Shown: piece by piece, positions 44,090-55,735 of the stretch
How positions within the stretch are numbered: position 1 is the first letter of the stretch
Layout: each line of letters begins with the position of its first letter
Assembly (NCBI RefSeq): GCF_902167145.1
Contig: NC_050096.1
Location: forward strand, 76,566,683-76,630,682
Length of the DNA stretch: 64,000 nt
Source of the DNA: Zea mays
Taxonomy: Eukaryota; Streptophyta; Magnoliopsida; Poales; Poaceae
Direction of reading: 5' to 3'
Program-made: the position numbers and the translations under genes
The notes under the pieces: model-generated
Seen by the model: the letters and a program-made list of their open reading frames with translations, nothing else
What the model was told of the DNA's origin: nothing
Databases searched by the model: none

Positions 44090-44306
44090 CCGCCCTCCTC
44101 CGCTCCCACCTTCCTCCATCCACACCCATCCTTCCATCCACCATCAGGTCAGGGCATCACACTTCACACAACAACAACAACTCCTCCTCCTCCTCCACCA
44201 TCAGGGATCGTCTCCACCGCTTGGCTCAACCAACTCCTCTGCTCCTGTTCAATCGACCCCACCTCTCTCGCTCCTATTCCACCGGGATCCCATTTCCATC
44301 CGGACG

Positions 44307-46352
44307 ATGGCGGTGATGACCGACATGCCCGCGGCCACGGCGCTGCGCGCGCCGGCGCCGGCCCCGGCGGGCTGCGACGGTCAAAAGGACGCCGAGAAGC
44401 TGAGGTTCATCGAGGAGATGACCTCCGACGTCGACGCCGTGCAGGAGCGCGTCCTGGCCGAGATCCTGGCCAGGAACGCCGGGACCGAGTACCTCGCCCG
44501 CTGCGGCCTCGCCGGCGCCACGGACCGCGCCGCCTTCCGCGCCAAGGTGCCCGTCGTCACCTACGAGGACCTGCAGCCCGACATCCAGCGCATCGCCAAC
44601 GGGGACCGCTCGCCCATCCTCTCCGCGCATCCCATCTCCGAGTTCCTCACCAGGTACGCGCATTTTTTTTATTCATTGGGATTTCTGCCTGTGTTAGGTG
44701 TTGACGTCGCCTTGTATAATTGGATTCGATCGCTTCCATTCCTAATGAAGCTCTGGGACTTCGGCCGGCGAGCGCAAGCTGATGCCAACTATCAAGGAGG
44801 AGCTCGACCGGCGCCAGCTGCTGTACAGCCTCCTTATGCCCGTCATGAACCTGTAATAAGCTCACCATTGCTACTCGTCAGCCAGTAGCGAATTATACTC
44901 GCACGGAGGGATGGCATGATGATAATTCGACGTGACACACACAGGTACCTGCCGGGGCTGGACAAGGGCAAGGCGCTCTACTTCCTGTTCGTCAAGTCGG
45001 AGACGACGACGCCCGGCGGGCTGACGGCGCGGCCCGTGCTGACGAGCTACTACAAGAGCGAGCACTTCAAGAACCGGCCGTTCGACCCGTACCACGACTA
45101 CACGAGCCCCACGGCGGCCATCCTGTGCGCCGACGCGTTCCAGAGCATGTACGCGCAGATGGTGTGCGGGCTGTGCCAGCGCCACGACGTGCTCCGCGTG
45201 GGCGCCGTCTTCGCGTCGGGCCTGCTGCGCGCCATCCGCTTCCTGCAGCTGCACTGGGAGCAGCTCGCCGACGACATCGAGTCCGGGTCGCTGACCCCGC
45301 GCGTGGCCGACCCGTCCGTCCGGGACGCCGTCGCGCGCGTGCTCCGCGGGGACCCGGAGCTGGCGCGCTTCGTCCGCGCCGAGTGCTCCCGCGGCGACTG
45401 GGCGGGCATCGTCACCCGCGTGTGGCCCAACACCCGGTACCTGGACGTGATCGTCACCGGCGCGATGCAGCAGTACATCCCCACCCTGGAGTACTACAGC
45501 GGCGGCCTCCCCATGGCGTGCACAATGTACGCCTCCTCCGAGTGCTACTTCGGGCTGAACCTCCGGCCCATGTGCCGCCCGTCGGAGGTGTGCTACACCA
45601 TCATGCCCAACATGGGCTACTTCGAGTTCCTCCCCGTGGACGAGGCGAGCGGCGTGGCCCCCGGCGACGCGGCGCAGCTGGTGGACCTGGCCCGCGTGGA
45701 GGCCGGGCGCGAGTACGAGCTGGTGATCACCACGTACGCGGGGCTGTACCGGTACCGCGTCGGCGACATCCTGCGCGTGGCCGGCTTCCACAACGCGGCG
45801 CCGCAGTTCCGGTTCGTGCGCCGCAAGAACGTGCTGCTGTCCATCGAGTCCGACAAGACCGACGAGGCGGAGCTGCAGCGCGCCGTGGACCGCGCGTCGG
45901 CGCTGCTCCGCGCGCGCTGCGGCGGCGGCGCGGCGGTGGTGGAGTACACGAGCCACGCCTGCACCCGCAGCATCCCGGGCCACTACGTCATCTACTGGGA
46001 GCTGCTGGCCACCACCAAGGCCAGCAAGCAGGGGGCGGCGCAGGCCGTGGCGGGCGACGTGCTGGAGCGCTGCTGCCTGGAGATGGAGGAGGCGCTCAAC
46101 TCGGTGTATCGACAGAGCCGCGTGGCGGACGGATCCATCGGGCCGCTGGAGATCCGGGTGGTCCGGTCGGGCACGTTCGAGGAGCTCATGGACTACGCCA
46201 TTTCCCGCGGCGCGTCCATCAACCAGTACAAGGTGCCCCGCTGCGTCTCCTTCCCGCCCATCGTGGAGCTGCTCGACTCCCGCGTCGTGTCGCGCCACTT
46301 CAGCCCGGCGCCGCCGCACTGGGCGCCAGCTGCTCGCCCGTCGTCCGACTAG
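44307..46352 (+). CDS. GH3: GH3 acyl-acid-amido synthetase, group II (auxin-conjugating type), 3 exons
   Basis: Exons 44307-44653, 44751-44852 and 44945-46352 join with GT-AG introns of 97 and 92 bp to give 618 codons, normal for GH3 enzymes (about 600 aa). GH3 enzymes adenylate a carboxylic acid such as indole-3-acetic acid with ATP, then join it to an amino acid in the cytosol, lowering free auxin. All three nucleotide-binding motifs are present: [10 protein letters not shown] (residues 116-125, spanning intron 1), YASSECYFG (345-353) and YRYRVGD (418-424). [20 protein letters not shown] at the N-terminus, the [19 protein letters not shown] start of exon 3 and the YKVPRC-like end ([19 protein letters not shown]) fit group II IAA-amido synthetases such as rice GH3.1 and GH3.8. 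The exact paralogue is not determined. Strong GC3 bias is typical of grass genes. No damage is visible, so it is probably functional. Confidence 0.95.
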
Positions 46353-47662
46353 ACCGCGGTGCAGCGTCACGTTCGCCGCTTGATTGGTCGCACCTAGTAG
46401 TAGTAGCAGCAGCAGCATTAGCGTTTGTTTTTTTTTTCTGGTCGTGTCAGGCGGGGCAGTGATGATGCTTGTGTTAATTATTAGGCCAGTCGCTCTGAGC
46501 TAGAGGAGTGTGTCGATGTAATGTGGGTGTGGGTGTGGGTGGGTGGACACTCTGCAAGTTGTTGCTGGGTGTTGTTGATCACTGGTAGTGCAGTGCTTAG
46601 TGAGTGGTGCCGTTGCTAGTACAAGTACTAGAGTTGTATCCCAACAAGGAAATGTGAGTATTGACGTGCCTGGATGGTGGTATGGTATCGCTGTGTTTGT
46701 CGCGTTTTCACTGCTAGTGGTAGAATTGGAACTCGTCAGGGATGATTTGCTGCAAATAATGATAAAATCCAGAGTTGCAGCATGAGTATCGTAGACCGGA
46801 AAGCCAAGCCCTCGAGCGGAGCATCAATAGTCAAAAAGGTAGCCTGCTACGTCCTGCAGAGAACAGCAGACTGCAAGTCTAAAGTCTCTGCCCTTTCGCC
46901 CTGGCTTTTTTTTGTAGCACAAGCACAAGGGTTCTGGCGTAATTATGAGTGATTCCTATTTAAAAAAACAAAACAACTCAAGAAAATACAAAAAATGTTA
47001 ACGTAAAATAGATATATTATTATAAAAATATGATTAACAAATAATATAATAATATTTACTTAAAATTATACTACTAAATACTAATAGAGTGAGTACAGGT
47101 TAGAGAGACAAAAGAGGAAGTGCCCTTTGAATTGATTGTTGCATCCGGCTGGTATCGTAGGGGCGGCGATAGGGGCTGCATCGGTGTTGTTGGCCGTCAC
47201 TACGGCAGGAGCGGAAAATCTCAGTCGACGGAGCAGATTTGTCCGGTCCGCGGTGGGTCGTGGTCAGGTCAGACGACGGCCAGTGCCCAGTAGCCATGTC
47301 CCTGCCGTTGGACGGGACCCCATTTTCTATTTCCACTCCCGAGCCAAAAGCCAAATCGCCTCACCCACCCCTCGCCTCTTTTGGCCAAAAAGCACGGTCG
47401 TTTTCGAAAATCACAGGCGTGTGGATGCACCTAGGCACAGCAGGTTTCCCGCCGGCGTGTGCTGCGTGCTGCACACCTCCGCCGTTGCCTTCTGCTTCGC
47501 CTTCCCTCGAGCTGCGGTGGATGCGCTGCGCGGGCGAGTGGCAATGTGGCATACGCACGCCCAGGCGCTGCGCGCGACTCGCAGCCGGTCGATCCTGCGC
47601 TTGCGGATTTCCTTTGCGATTTCATGGCGCGCCCATCCCTTGTATGTTTGCTTCGTTGGATA
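46353..47662 (+). other. GH3 3' UTR and downstream DNA without a recognised gene
   Basis: The UTR probably reaches about 46,780 and includes (TAG)n, a T run and a GTGGGT microsatellite (46,522-46,545). 46,950-47,090 is AT-rich. 47,100-47,650 is GC-rich with overlapping open frames, but no domain or splice pattern was recognised. Confidence 0.5.
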
Positions 47663-48247
47663 TAGGCCTGCGCGAAATGCTCATAGCTCGCCGGCTGGTT
47701 CGGTTCGTGCTTAGCTCCGATTAGCTTGGACCGGCTTGTTTGAATTTTTTTACAAGCATACTAGGTTGGTTTGTTAACGAGCTATCACATTTCAGTAAAA
47801 CGAAACTATATACATATTATTTACGTAATAATTGATAAACATGTTATATGTATGTATGGTGTGTATGACCTATGAGTTAACTAATGATTGATGAACTATG
47901 TTTATGTGTTAAATTGGTCTATGTAAATATAAATATGAGTTAAACTGATGAACATGTGTGTGAATTGTGAATTGATGAGTTGTGTTAATTTATTGTTACA
48001 TTAGTGTGGCCTAGGAAACTATGTGTATAATTACTATATTCTATTGTTAAATTAGTTTCAAATTAACTAGAAATTGATTATTATATGCATATTGTTTTTC
48101 TGCTCTGTCTCGCGAGCTAAACGAACCAGCTTGAGCTCGTAAACGAGCTGACTTTGTGGCTAGTTAGCTTAACGAGCTGAGTCGAGCCAACTCGTTAGTT
48201 TAACCAGCTAGCTCGGACAAGCCGAGCTGACTCGATATCCAACCCTA
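47663..48247. mobile_element. hAT-like non-autonomous element, 585 bp
   Basis: Ends TAGGCCTG and CAACCCTA (TAGGGTTG reversed) are flanked by 8-bp duplicates GTTGGATA (47,655) and GTTGGGTA (48,248), one mismatch. Subterminal AGCTCG/CGAGCT words (ACGAGCTG, GAGCTCGTAAACGAGC) recur near the right end, as in hAT elements. The AT-rich middle has no transposase. Confidence 0.6.
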
Positions 48248-49034
48248 GTTGGGTACGCGTGTAGAAATGAATGTCGTGTTTGGGGTTAATGCCATCTCTA
48301 GCAGGCCGTGTAAACGTCTGTGCAAAGTATTATTATGCGATCTCTAGCAGGCCATGTAAACGTCTGTGCAAAGTATTATTATGCGTTGTAGATTACACTG
48401 TTTGCAGAGTGTGATTTGAAATAGAAAGTGAGATAGGGATTGTGATAGGAAGTGAGATAGAAATATTGGCTCCCCACTAGCTTAGACATAAAAGTGGATA
48501 TTCTAATAAATAAATTTAATATTTTAAAGTAGATATATACGAAATTTGATGTTGATAATTTCTTATATTATCAAGCACATTATTATTATAAATAAGAATG
48601 AAATTTTGCACAAATTATTTTATGCGTTGTTCACTCCCTAGAACAAAAATACGGTGAAAAAAATCTGAATCTGCATTTGTATCTGAATTATATATCTATT
48701 ATTTAAAAAGTTATATGACAAATTTAAGGTTTACTTTTTAAATTTTTACAAGTGCAATATAAAAACAAAAATATAAATTTATATAACAAATTCTATATTC
48801 TATTTATTCTTAATAAAAAATTAATATCTAAATAAATATTGGTTTCATCCCTACTCCCAACTATCTTGGCCACGACATGCATGGCTGCACAAAAGCTGGC
48901 TCCTATTTGTTTTGTTTGATTAGGGTGTACAAGTTATGGCGGCCACAAGTTCTTTAAGTTTATTTATGTGCTAGCTTTTCATCACAAGTATGGTGGCCGT
49001 TTTCTTTGTCACAGCTGCGACACACCATAACTAA
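48248..49034. repeat. tandem duplication (48,294-48,385) and AT-rich DNA
   Basis: A 46-bp unit beginning ATCTCTAGCAGGCC and ending TATTATTATGCG is present twice with one difference. The rest, to 49,034, is AT-rich with no gene seen. Confidence 0.75.
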
Positions 49035-49099
49035 GACTCTGTTTGTTTGCTTCCATAAGTATATAATTCAACTTATCTCTACTACTAATTAAGTGAGTA

Positions 49100-50029
49100 G
49101 TGTAGGCGTCCAACACCGCATGGCGCACGGTTCTGCCATATCGCGCCGCGGACCCTCCTCCCTTCTGCTCCCCGCCATCACCGCCGATCCGCCCTCGCCC
49201 CCCATCCCCCGCCAATCTCGGCGTTTGCGCCCTCTCGTCCGTGGCCCACATGCTCCGTCCTCGCCCCCATCCCCCGCCAATCTCGCCGTCGGCGCGCCGC
49301 TCGCCATCCCCGCAGGCCATCATTGCGTGCGCGGCGCCCGTGAGACGCCCGCCACCCGAACCCTAGAACCCCGCTGCTTCCTCGCGGCCCCCAAACGCAG
49401 CGGATCCGGTCGGAGATACTGCACATGGGAGCGACGAGGACCGCCCCCGCCCATGGACTCCCCGAACAGGAAGCAGGGCAGGCTCGCGTGCTCCTCCCTC
49501 ACCCTGACGGCGCGGCGCCGTCGCCCTTCCGGATCTGTCGTCCTTTCGCCGGCGCCGTGATGGACCCAAGCGATTTCAACTCCGCCGCAGGTACACCCAT
49601 TGACCCTCTCCTCAGACGCCCGCCACCCGAACCCTAGAAGCCCCGCTGCTTCCTAGCGGCCCCTAAACGCAGCGGATCCGGTCGGAGATACTGCGTATGG
49701 GAGCGACGAGGACCGCCCCCGCCCATGGACTCCCCGAACAGGAAGCAGGGCAGGCCCGCGTGCTCCTCCCTCACCCTGACGGCGCGGCTGGTTGGTGTCG
49801 GGTTACTTCTCTTCTCATCTGATAGTAGTAGGAGGCTAGGAGCGGCCAGTGCCCAGCGGGCGGACGGAACTGGGAGCCTTGCCGTCGGGTCGATGGAGAC
49901 GTCGGTGCGCATTTCCCCGGCAACCGCGTGCACGTCGTACTGCGTACTCCGCTGCTGCCCACGCGGGCGACAGCCCGATAGGCTCCAATCCATTGTGCTA
50001 GGAAAAATGCTGGGCATTTCATATCATAG
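49100..50029 (+). repeat. GC-rich 5' part of the Helitron with a direct duplication
   Basis: A block of about 173 bp (49,343-49,515) recurs at 49,614-49,787 with few changes (shared words AGACGCCCGCCACCCGAACC and CCATGGACTCCCCGAACAGG). Between them lies a possible first exon, ATG 49,560 (MDPSDFNSAAG) followed by a GT donor at about 49,591. The source gene was not recognised. Confidence 0.6.
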
Positions 50030-50469
50030 AACGTGAAATGGCCTTTGACTGGTGGGGTTCCAAATGAGATGTCACTGAACGAAGATCATGCTGTTGAAAG
50101 AATATAAATTGCAGGCTACCAAGATGGTTCTGTGAGAATATGGGATGCAACATTTTCTGTTCTAATGCCAATGTTTGTCTTGGATGGAAAGTTCAGTCTC
50201 ATTTGTATATTTGTAGTATTACTTGCATTATTCCTCATTGGTTTATACCTAACGGATTAACCCCAATCAAGTTGTAACTGTTATTTACTACAGGTTGCTG
50301 ATGTTAATTTGGATGGAGCTAATGCTTCTGTACCATCTCTCGCCTTTTGTCCATTAAGCATGACTTTGGCTGTTGGGACAACAAATGGTCTGGTTAGATC
50401 TTGTCAGTCTTACGAATTGGTCGAAAGGGTGGTCATTTGTATCATTTTAGAATCTGTTTTTATACCATT

Positions 50470-51725
50470 TGAGAGCACCTAGAGGGGGGGGTGAATAGGT
50501 GATCCTGTAAAATCTTAACTTATAGCCACAAAAACTTGTTAGAGGTTAGCACAATAGTTGCCAAGTGGCTAAGGAGGAGATCTTGCACAAAATGACAATC
50601 ACAGAGAAGACACAGAGATTTATCCCGTGGTTCGGCCAAGTACAAAACTTGCCTACTTCCACGTTGTGGCGTCCCAATGGACGAGAGTTGCACTCAACTC
50701 CTCTCAAGTGATCCAATGATCAACTTGAATACCACGGTGTTTTTCTTTCCTTTGATCTTTTCCCGTTTGCGAGGAATCTCCACAACTTGGAGTCTCTCGC
50801 CCTTACAATTGAGTTCACAAAGAAATATGGAGTAAGGTGGGAATGAGCAACGCACACAAGACTCAAAAATCAGAGCAACAACACGCACACAAGTCGCAAC
50901 AAGAGCTCGCAACGCAACACAAAGAGTTCACAACTCCACAAGAGCTCTATATGCTATCACAATGAAACGAATGCGTGAGATTGATGTCTTGGTGCTTAGA
51001 AGAGTTGTAGGAAGGCTTGGTGTGCTCCTCCATGCGCCAAGGGGTCTCTTTTATAGCCCCAAGGCAGCTAGGAGCCGTTGGGAACAAATCTGGAAGGCCA
51101 TCTTTGCCTTCTGTCTCGTGGGGCACCGGACAGTCCGGTGCACACCGGACACTGTCCAGTGCCCGATTTGTTTCCTTAAACAGCACATCCGACCGTTGAT
51201 ATCTGATGCAGATCTGCGCACAGTTGGCGCACCGGACATGTTCGGTGCACACCGGACAGTCCGGTGTATCTTTCCGACCGTTGGCTCGGCCACGTGTCGC
51301 GCGCCGATCGCGCGGCCGACCGTTGGCCCGGCCGACCGTTGGCTCACCGGACAGTCCGGTGCACACCGGACAGTCCGGTGAATTTTAGCCGAAGTCGCCG
51401 GAGAAAAACCCGAGAGCGGCCTCTTCGGCCGAGGCGGCCTGGCGCACCGGACACTGTCCGGTGCACCACCGGACAGTCCGGTGCCCCAGACCGAAGTAGC
51501 CCCTTGGCTGCACACAGCCAAGTCTTCTCTTCTCTTCTTCTTTCTGTTTCTAACACTTAGACAAATATATTAGTACACAAAACCAATGTACTAAGACTTA
51601 GAAACATACCTTTGCTCTAGATTTGCACTTTGTTCATCCATTGCATAAATTCACATTTAAGCACTTGAGTTGGCACTCAATCACCAAAATACTTAGAAAT
51701 GGCCCAAGGGCACATTTCCCTTTCA
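50470..51725 (-). repeat. 3' LTR of Sirevirus copy 2
   Basis: Minus strand TGAAAGGGAAATGTGCCC...GGTGCTCTCA. It contains five full CACCGGACAGTCCGGTG palindromes (51124, 51248, 51345, 51364, 51467). Confidence 0.93.
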
Positions 51726-52521
51726 ATCTCCCCCTTTTTGGTGATTTATGCCAACACAACATAAAGCAACTAGACCAAGTGCAAAGTCACTTCAAATGAA
51801 AACTCAAATTGGTTTTGATTCAATTTTGGCATATATGGATCATCCTTTGCCACCACTTGGTTTGTTTTTGCAAATCAAACTCAAATCTCTATCTCTAAGT
51901 CAAACACACATGTTGAAGCATAAAGAGAGTCATTTCAAAAGAGATTGATCAAAGATTTCAAAAACTCCCCCTAAATCCCATAATCAATACTTCTCCCCAC
52001 AAGAAGCCAACATTTGATAAGAGAGACAATAAGAGACACTAAAAGCTTTTGACAAAACAAAAACTCTATTCTACTATTTTCAAAATCTCTCAAGTGGTAG
52101 CTGATCCATTTATCACTTTGGCCTTTATTTTCTCCCCCTTTGGCATCAAGCACCAAAACGGGATTAATCTTGGCCTTTTAACCCCATTGCTTCACCAAAA
52201 TCTTCAATTAAGAGCAAATGGCAATAAGATGTCATGAGATGAACTTGGAATAAGTTACCCTCTCATCGGAGTGCAGTGGAAGTCTTTCATGGTCCAAGTC
52301 CACCTTTTCCCTTTCAATTCTCCTTCGAGACTAAAACATCAAACTCAAGCACATGGTTAGTCTCAAAGGGTCAAGTTGTAACACATCTCCCCCTAAACAT
52401 GTGCATCACTTTGCAACGGACTTGTGAGGTCCAGAGAGTGTTTGTACAACTTGAGCACCACAATAAGCAACAGAATGAAGACTGAACTTGATCAAATGCA
52501 TAAACACATGTATGCTACAAT
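51726..52521 (-). other. 3' untranslated region of Sirevirus copy 2
   Basis: Non-coding, with repeated minus-strand GGGGGAG tracts (plus-strand CTCCCCCT at about 51,728, 51,965, 52,131 and 52,387). The first abuts the LTR and is the likely plus-strand primer. Spacing resembles copy 1 although the surrounding sequence differs. Confidence 0.75.
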
Positions 52522-55500
52522 TCAATCCACGTTCCGCGAATCTAAGACATTTAGCTCACTACGCAACCTGCAAAAGGTCTTCTCATCTAGAGGCTTAGTG
52601 AAGATATCGGCTAGCTGGTTCTCGGTGCTAACATGAAACACTTCGATATCCCCCTTTTGCTGGTGGTCTCTCAGAAAGTGATGCCGGATGTCTATGTGCT
52701 TTGTGCGGCTGTGCTCAACAGGATTTTCCGCCATGCGGATAGCACTCTCATTATCACATAGGAGTGGGACTTTGCTCAGATTGTAGCCAAAGTCCCGGAG
52801 GGTTTGCCTCATCCAAAGTAGTTGCGCGCAACATTGTCCTGCGGCAACATACTCGGCCTCAGCGGTGGATAGGGCAACGGATGTTTGTTTCTTAGAGTTC
52901 CATGACACCAGGGACCTTCCTAAGAATTGGCACGTCCCCGATGTACTCTTCCTATCGACCTTACATCCAGCATAGTCGGAGTCTGAGTATCCAACTAAGT
53001 CAAAGGTAGACCCCTTTGGATACCAGAGCCCGAAGCAAGGCGTAGCAACCAAATATCTAAGAATTCGCTTCACCGCCACTAAGTGACACTCCTTAGGATC
53101 GGATTGAAATCTAGCACACATGCATACGCTAAGCATAATATCCGGTCTACTAGCACATAAATAAAGCAAGGAACCTATCATTGACCGGTATGCTTTTTGA
53201 TCAACGGACTTACCTCCTTTGTTGAGGTCGGTGTGTCCGTCGGTCCCCATCGGAGTCTTTGCGGGCTTGGCGTCCTTCATCCCAAACCGCTTTAGCAGAT
53301 CTTGCGTGTACTTCGTTTGGGAGATGTAGGTGCCGTCCTTGAGTTGCTTCACTTGGAACCCAAGGAAGTAGTTCAACTCGCCCATCATCGACATCTCGAA
53401 TTTCTGCGTCATCACCCTGCTAAACTCTTCACAAGACTTTTGATTAGTAGAACCAAATATTATGTCATCGACATAAATTTGGCATACAAACAAATCACCA
53501 TCACAAGTCTTAGTAAAAAGAGTTGGATCGGCTTTCCCAACCTTGAAAGCATTAGCAATTAAGAAATCTCTAAGGCATTCATACCATGCTCTTGGGGCTT
53601 GCTTAAGTCCATAGAGCGCCTTAGAGAGCTTACACACATGGTCGGGGTACCGTTCATCCTCGAAGCCAGGGGGTTGCTCCACGTACACCTCCTCCTTGAT
53701 TGGCCCGTTGAGGAAAGCGCTCTTCACATCCATTTGGTACAACCTGAAAGAATGGTGAGCGGCATATGCTAGCAAGATTCGAATTGACTCTAGCCTAGCC
53801 ACAGGAGCAAAGGTCTCCTCGAAATCCAAACCTGCGACTTGGGCATAACCTTTTGCCACAAGTCGAGCCTTGTTTCTTGTCACCACCCCGTGCTCGTCCT
53901 GTTTGTTGCGAAACACCCACTTGGTTCCCACAACATTTTGCTTCGGACGAGGCACCAGCGTCCAAACTTCATTTCTCTTGAAGTTGTTGAGCTCCTCCTG
54001 CATGGCCAACACCCAGTCCGGATCTAGCAAGGCCTCTTCTACCCTGAAAGGCTCAATAGAAGAGACAAAGGAGTAATGCTCACAAAAATTAACTAATCGA
54101 GATCGAGTAGTTACTCCCTTGCTAATGTCACCCAGAATTTGATCGACGGGATGATCCCTTTGAATCATCACTCGAACTTGGGTTGGAGGTGCCGGTTGCG
54201 CTCCTTCCTCCATCACTTGATCATCTTGTGTTCCCCCTTGATCAAGCACCTCCACTTGAGGTACCTGTTCGTCATCTTTGGTTGGGGGATGCACCATAGT
54301 TGAGGAAGAAGGTTGATCTTGTTCATCTTGTTCCTGTGGCCGTACTTCTCCAATCGCCATGGTCTGTATAGCGGCCGTCGGAACATCTTCTTCATCTACA
54401 TCATCACAATCAACAACTTGCTCTCTTGGAGAGCCATTAGTCTCATCAAATACAACGTCGCTAGAGACTTCAACCAAACCCGATGATTTGTTGAAGACTC
54501 TATACGCCTTTGTATTTGAGTCATAACCTAACAAAAACCCTTCTACAGCTTTGGGAGCAAACTTAGAATTTCTACCCTTCTTCACTAGAATGTAGCATTT
54601 ACTCCCAAATACACGAAAGTACGATACATTGGGTTTGTTACCGGTTAGAAGCTCATACGACGTCTTCTTGAGGAGACGATGAAGGTAGACCCTGTTGATG
54701 GCGTGGCAAGCAGTGTTAACGGCTTCCGTCCAAAAGCACTCGGGGGTCTTGAACTCTCCTAGCATCGTCCTTGCCATGTCGATGAGCGTCCTGTTCTTCC
54801 TCTCTACCACACCATTTTGCTGTGGTGTGTATGGAGCGGAGAACTCATGCTTGATCCCTTCTTCTTCAAGGAATTCCTCCACTTGAAGATTCTTGAACTC
54901 GGACCCGTTGTCGCTCCTTATCTTCTTCACTTTGAGCTCAAACTCATTTTGAGCTCTCCTGAGGAAGCGTTTGAGGGTCCCTTGGGTTTCGGACTTTTCC
55001 TGCAAAAAGAACACCCAAGTGAAGCGGGAAAAGTCATCAACAATAACTAAACCATACTTACTTCCTCCTATGCTCAGATAGGCGACGGGTCCAAAAAGGT
55101 CCATATGCAGCATCTCCAAGGGTCTTGATGTCGTCATCACATTTTTGGTGTGATGAGAGCCTCCCACCTGTTTCCCTGCTTGACAAGCTGCACAAGGTCT
55201 ATCTTTTTCGAATTGAACATTAGTTAGACCTATCACGTGTTCTCCCTTTAGAAGCTTGTGAAGGTTCTTCATCCCCACATGTGCTAAGCGGCGATGCCAC
55301 AGCCAGCCCATGCTAGTCTTAGCTATTAAGCATGCATCTAGACCGGCCTCTTCTTTTGCAAAATCAACTAAATAAAGTTTGCCGTCTAATACACCCTTAA
55401 AAGCTAGTGAACCATCACTTCTTCTAAAGACAGACACATCTACATTTGTAAATAGACAGTTATACCCCATGTTGCATAATTGACTAACAGATAGCAAATT

Positions 55501-55728
55501 ATAACCAAGAGACTCTACTAAAAACACATTAGAGATAGAGTGCTCATTAGAAATTGCAATTTTACCTAACCCTTTTACCTTGCCTTGATTCCCATCACCG
55601 AATATGATTGAATCTTGGGAATCCTTATTCTTGACGTAGGAGGTGAACATCTTCTTCTCCCCCGTCATATGGTTTGTGCATCCGCTGTCGATAATCCAGC
55701 TTGAACCCCCGGATGCATAAACCTGCAA
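52522..55728 (-). CDS. pol: copia Pol: protease, integrase, reverse transcriptase, RNase H (Sirevirus copy 2)
   Basis: 1068 uninterrupted codons from a TTG at the annotated edge; conserved sequence starts at VYASGGSSW. Protease [11 protein letters not shown], integrase HHCC ([22 protein letters not shown]) and DDE blocks ([27 protein letters not shown]), reverse transcriptase [11 protein letters not shown] and YVDD, RNase [17 protein letters not shown] and CDNESA. All catalytic signatures are present. As in copy 1 there is no upstream ATG. The frame is +1 to gag and begins where TTGCCTTGCAG/G resembles a splice acceptor. The frame overlaps the gag end by a few codons, so recoding is also conceivable here. 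Confidence 0.93.
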   Translation of the reverse strand: MQVYASGGSSWIIDSGCTNHMTGEKKMFTSYVKNKDSQDSIIFGDGNQGKVKGLGKIAISNEHSISNVFLVESLGYNLLSVSQLCNMGYNCLFTNVDVSVFRRSDGSLAFKGVLDGKLYLVDFAKEEAGLDACLIAKTSMGWLWHRRLAHVGMKNLHKLLKGEHVIGLTNVQFEKDRPCAACQAGKQVGGSHHTKNVMTTSRPLEMLHMDLFGPVAYLSIGGSKYGLVIVDDFSRFTWVFFLQEKSETQGTLKRFLRRAQNEFELKVKKIRSDNGSEFKNLQVEEFLEEEGIKHEFSAPYTPQQNGVVERKNRTLIDMARTMLGEFKTPECFWTEAVNTACHAINRVYLHRLLKKTSYELLTGNKPNVSYFRVFGSKCYILVKKGRNSKFAPKAVEGFLLGYDSNTKAYRVFNKSSGLVEVSSDVVFDETNGSPREQVVDCDDVDEEDVPTAAIQTMAIGEVRPQEQDEQDQPSSSTMVHPPTKDDEQVPQVEVLDQGGTQDDQVMEEGAQPAPPTQVRVMIQRDHPVDQILGDISKGVTTRSRLVNFCEHYSFVSSIEPFRVEEALLDPDWVLAMQEELNNFKRNEVWTLVPRPKQNVVGTKWVFRNKQDEHGVVTRNKARLVAKGYAQVAGLDFEETFAPVARLESIRILLAYAAHHSFRLYQMDVKSAFLNGPIKEEVYVEQPPGFEDERYPDHVCKLSKALYGLKQAPRAWYECLRDFLIANAFKVGKADPTLFTKTCDGDLFVCQIYVDDIIFGSTNQKSCEEFSRVMTQKFEMSMMGELNYFLGFQVKQLKDGTYISQTKYTQDLLKRFGMKDAKPAKTPMGTDGHTDLNKGGKSVDQKAYRSMIGSLLYLCASRPDIMLSVCMCARFQSDPKECHLVAVKRILRYLVATPCFGLWYPKGSTFDLVGYSDSDYAGCKVDRKSTSGTCQFLGRSLVSWNSKKQTSVALSTAEAEYVAAGQCCAQLLWMRQTLRDFGYNLSKVPLLCDNESAIRMAENPVEHSRTKHIDIRHHFLRDHQQKGDIEVFHVSTENQLADIFTKPLDEKTFCRLRSELNVLDSRNVD

Positions 55729-55735
55729 GGCAAAT

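Noticed and set aside
43788..44306. Extension of the GH3 frame upstream to an ATG at 43,788
   Set aside because: It lies upstream of a clear TATA box at 44,082 and codes low-complexity sequence; known GH3 proteins start near 44,307.
44871..46462. Long open frames overlapping GH3 exon 3 (515 aa minus strand, 445 aa plus strand)
   Set aside because: Arg/Gly/Ala/His-rich translations with no domain; they are by-products of the GC-rich third positions of the real GH3 frame.
47136..47724. 192-aa and 161-aa overlapping frames downstream of GH3
   Set aside because: Two frames open at once in GC-rich DNA and no recognisable family; no support for a gene.
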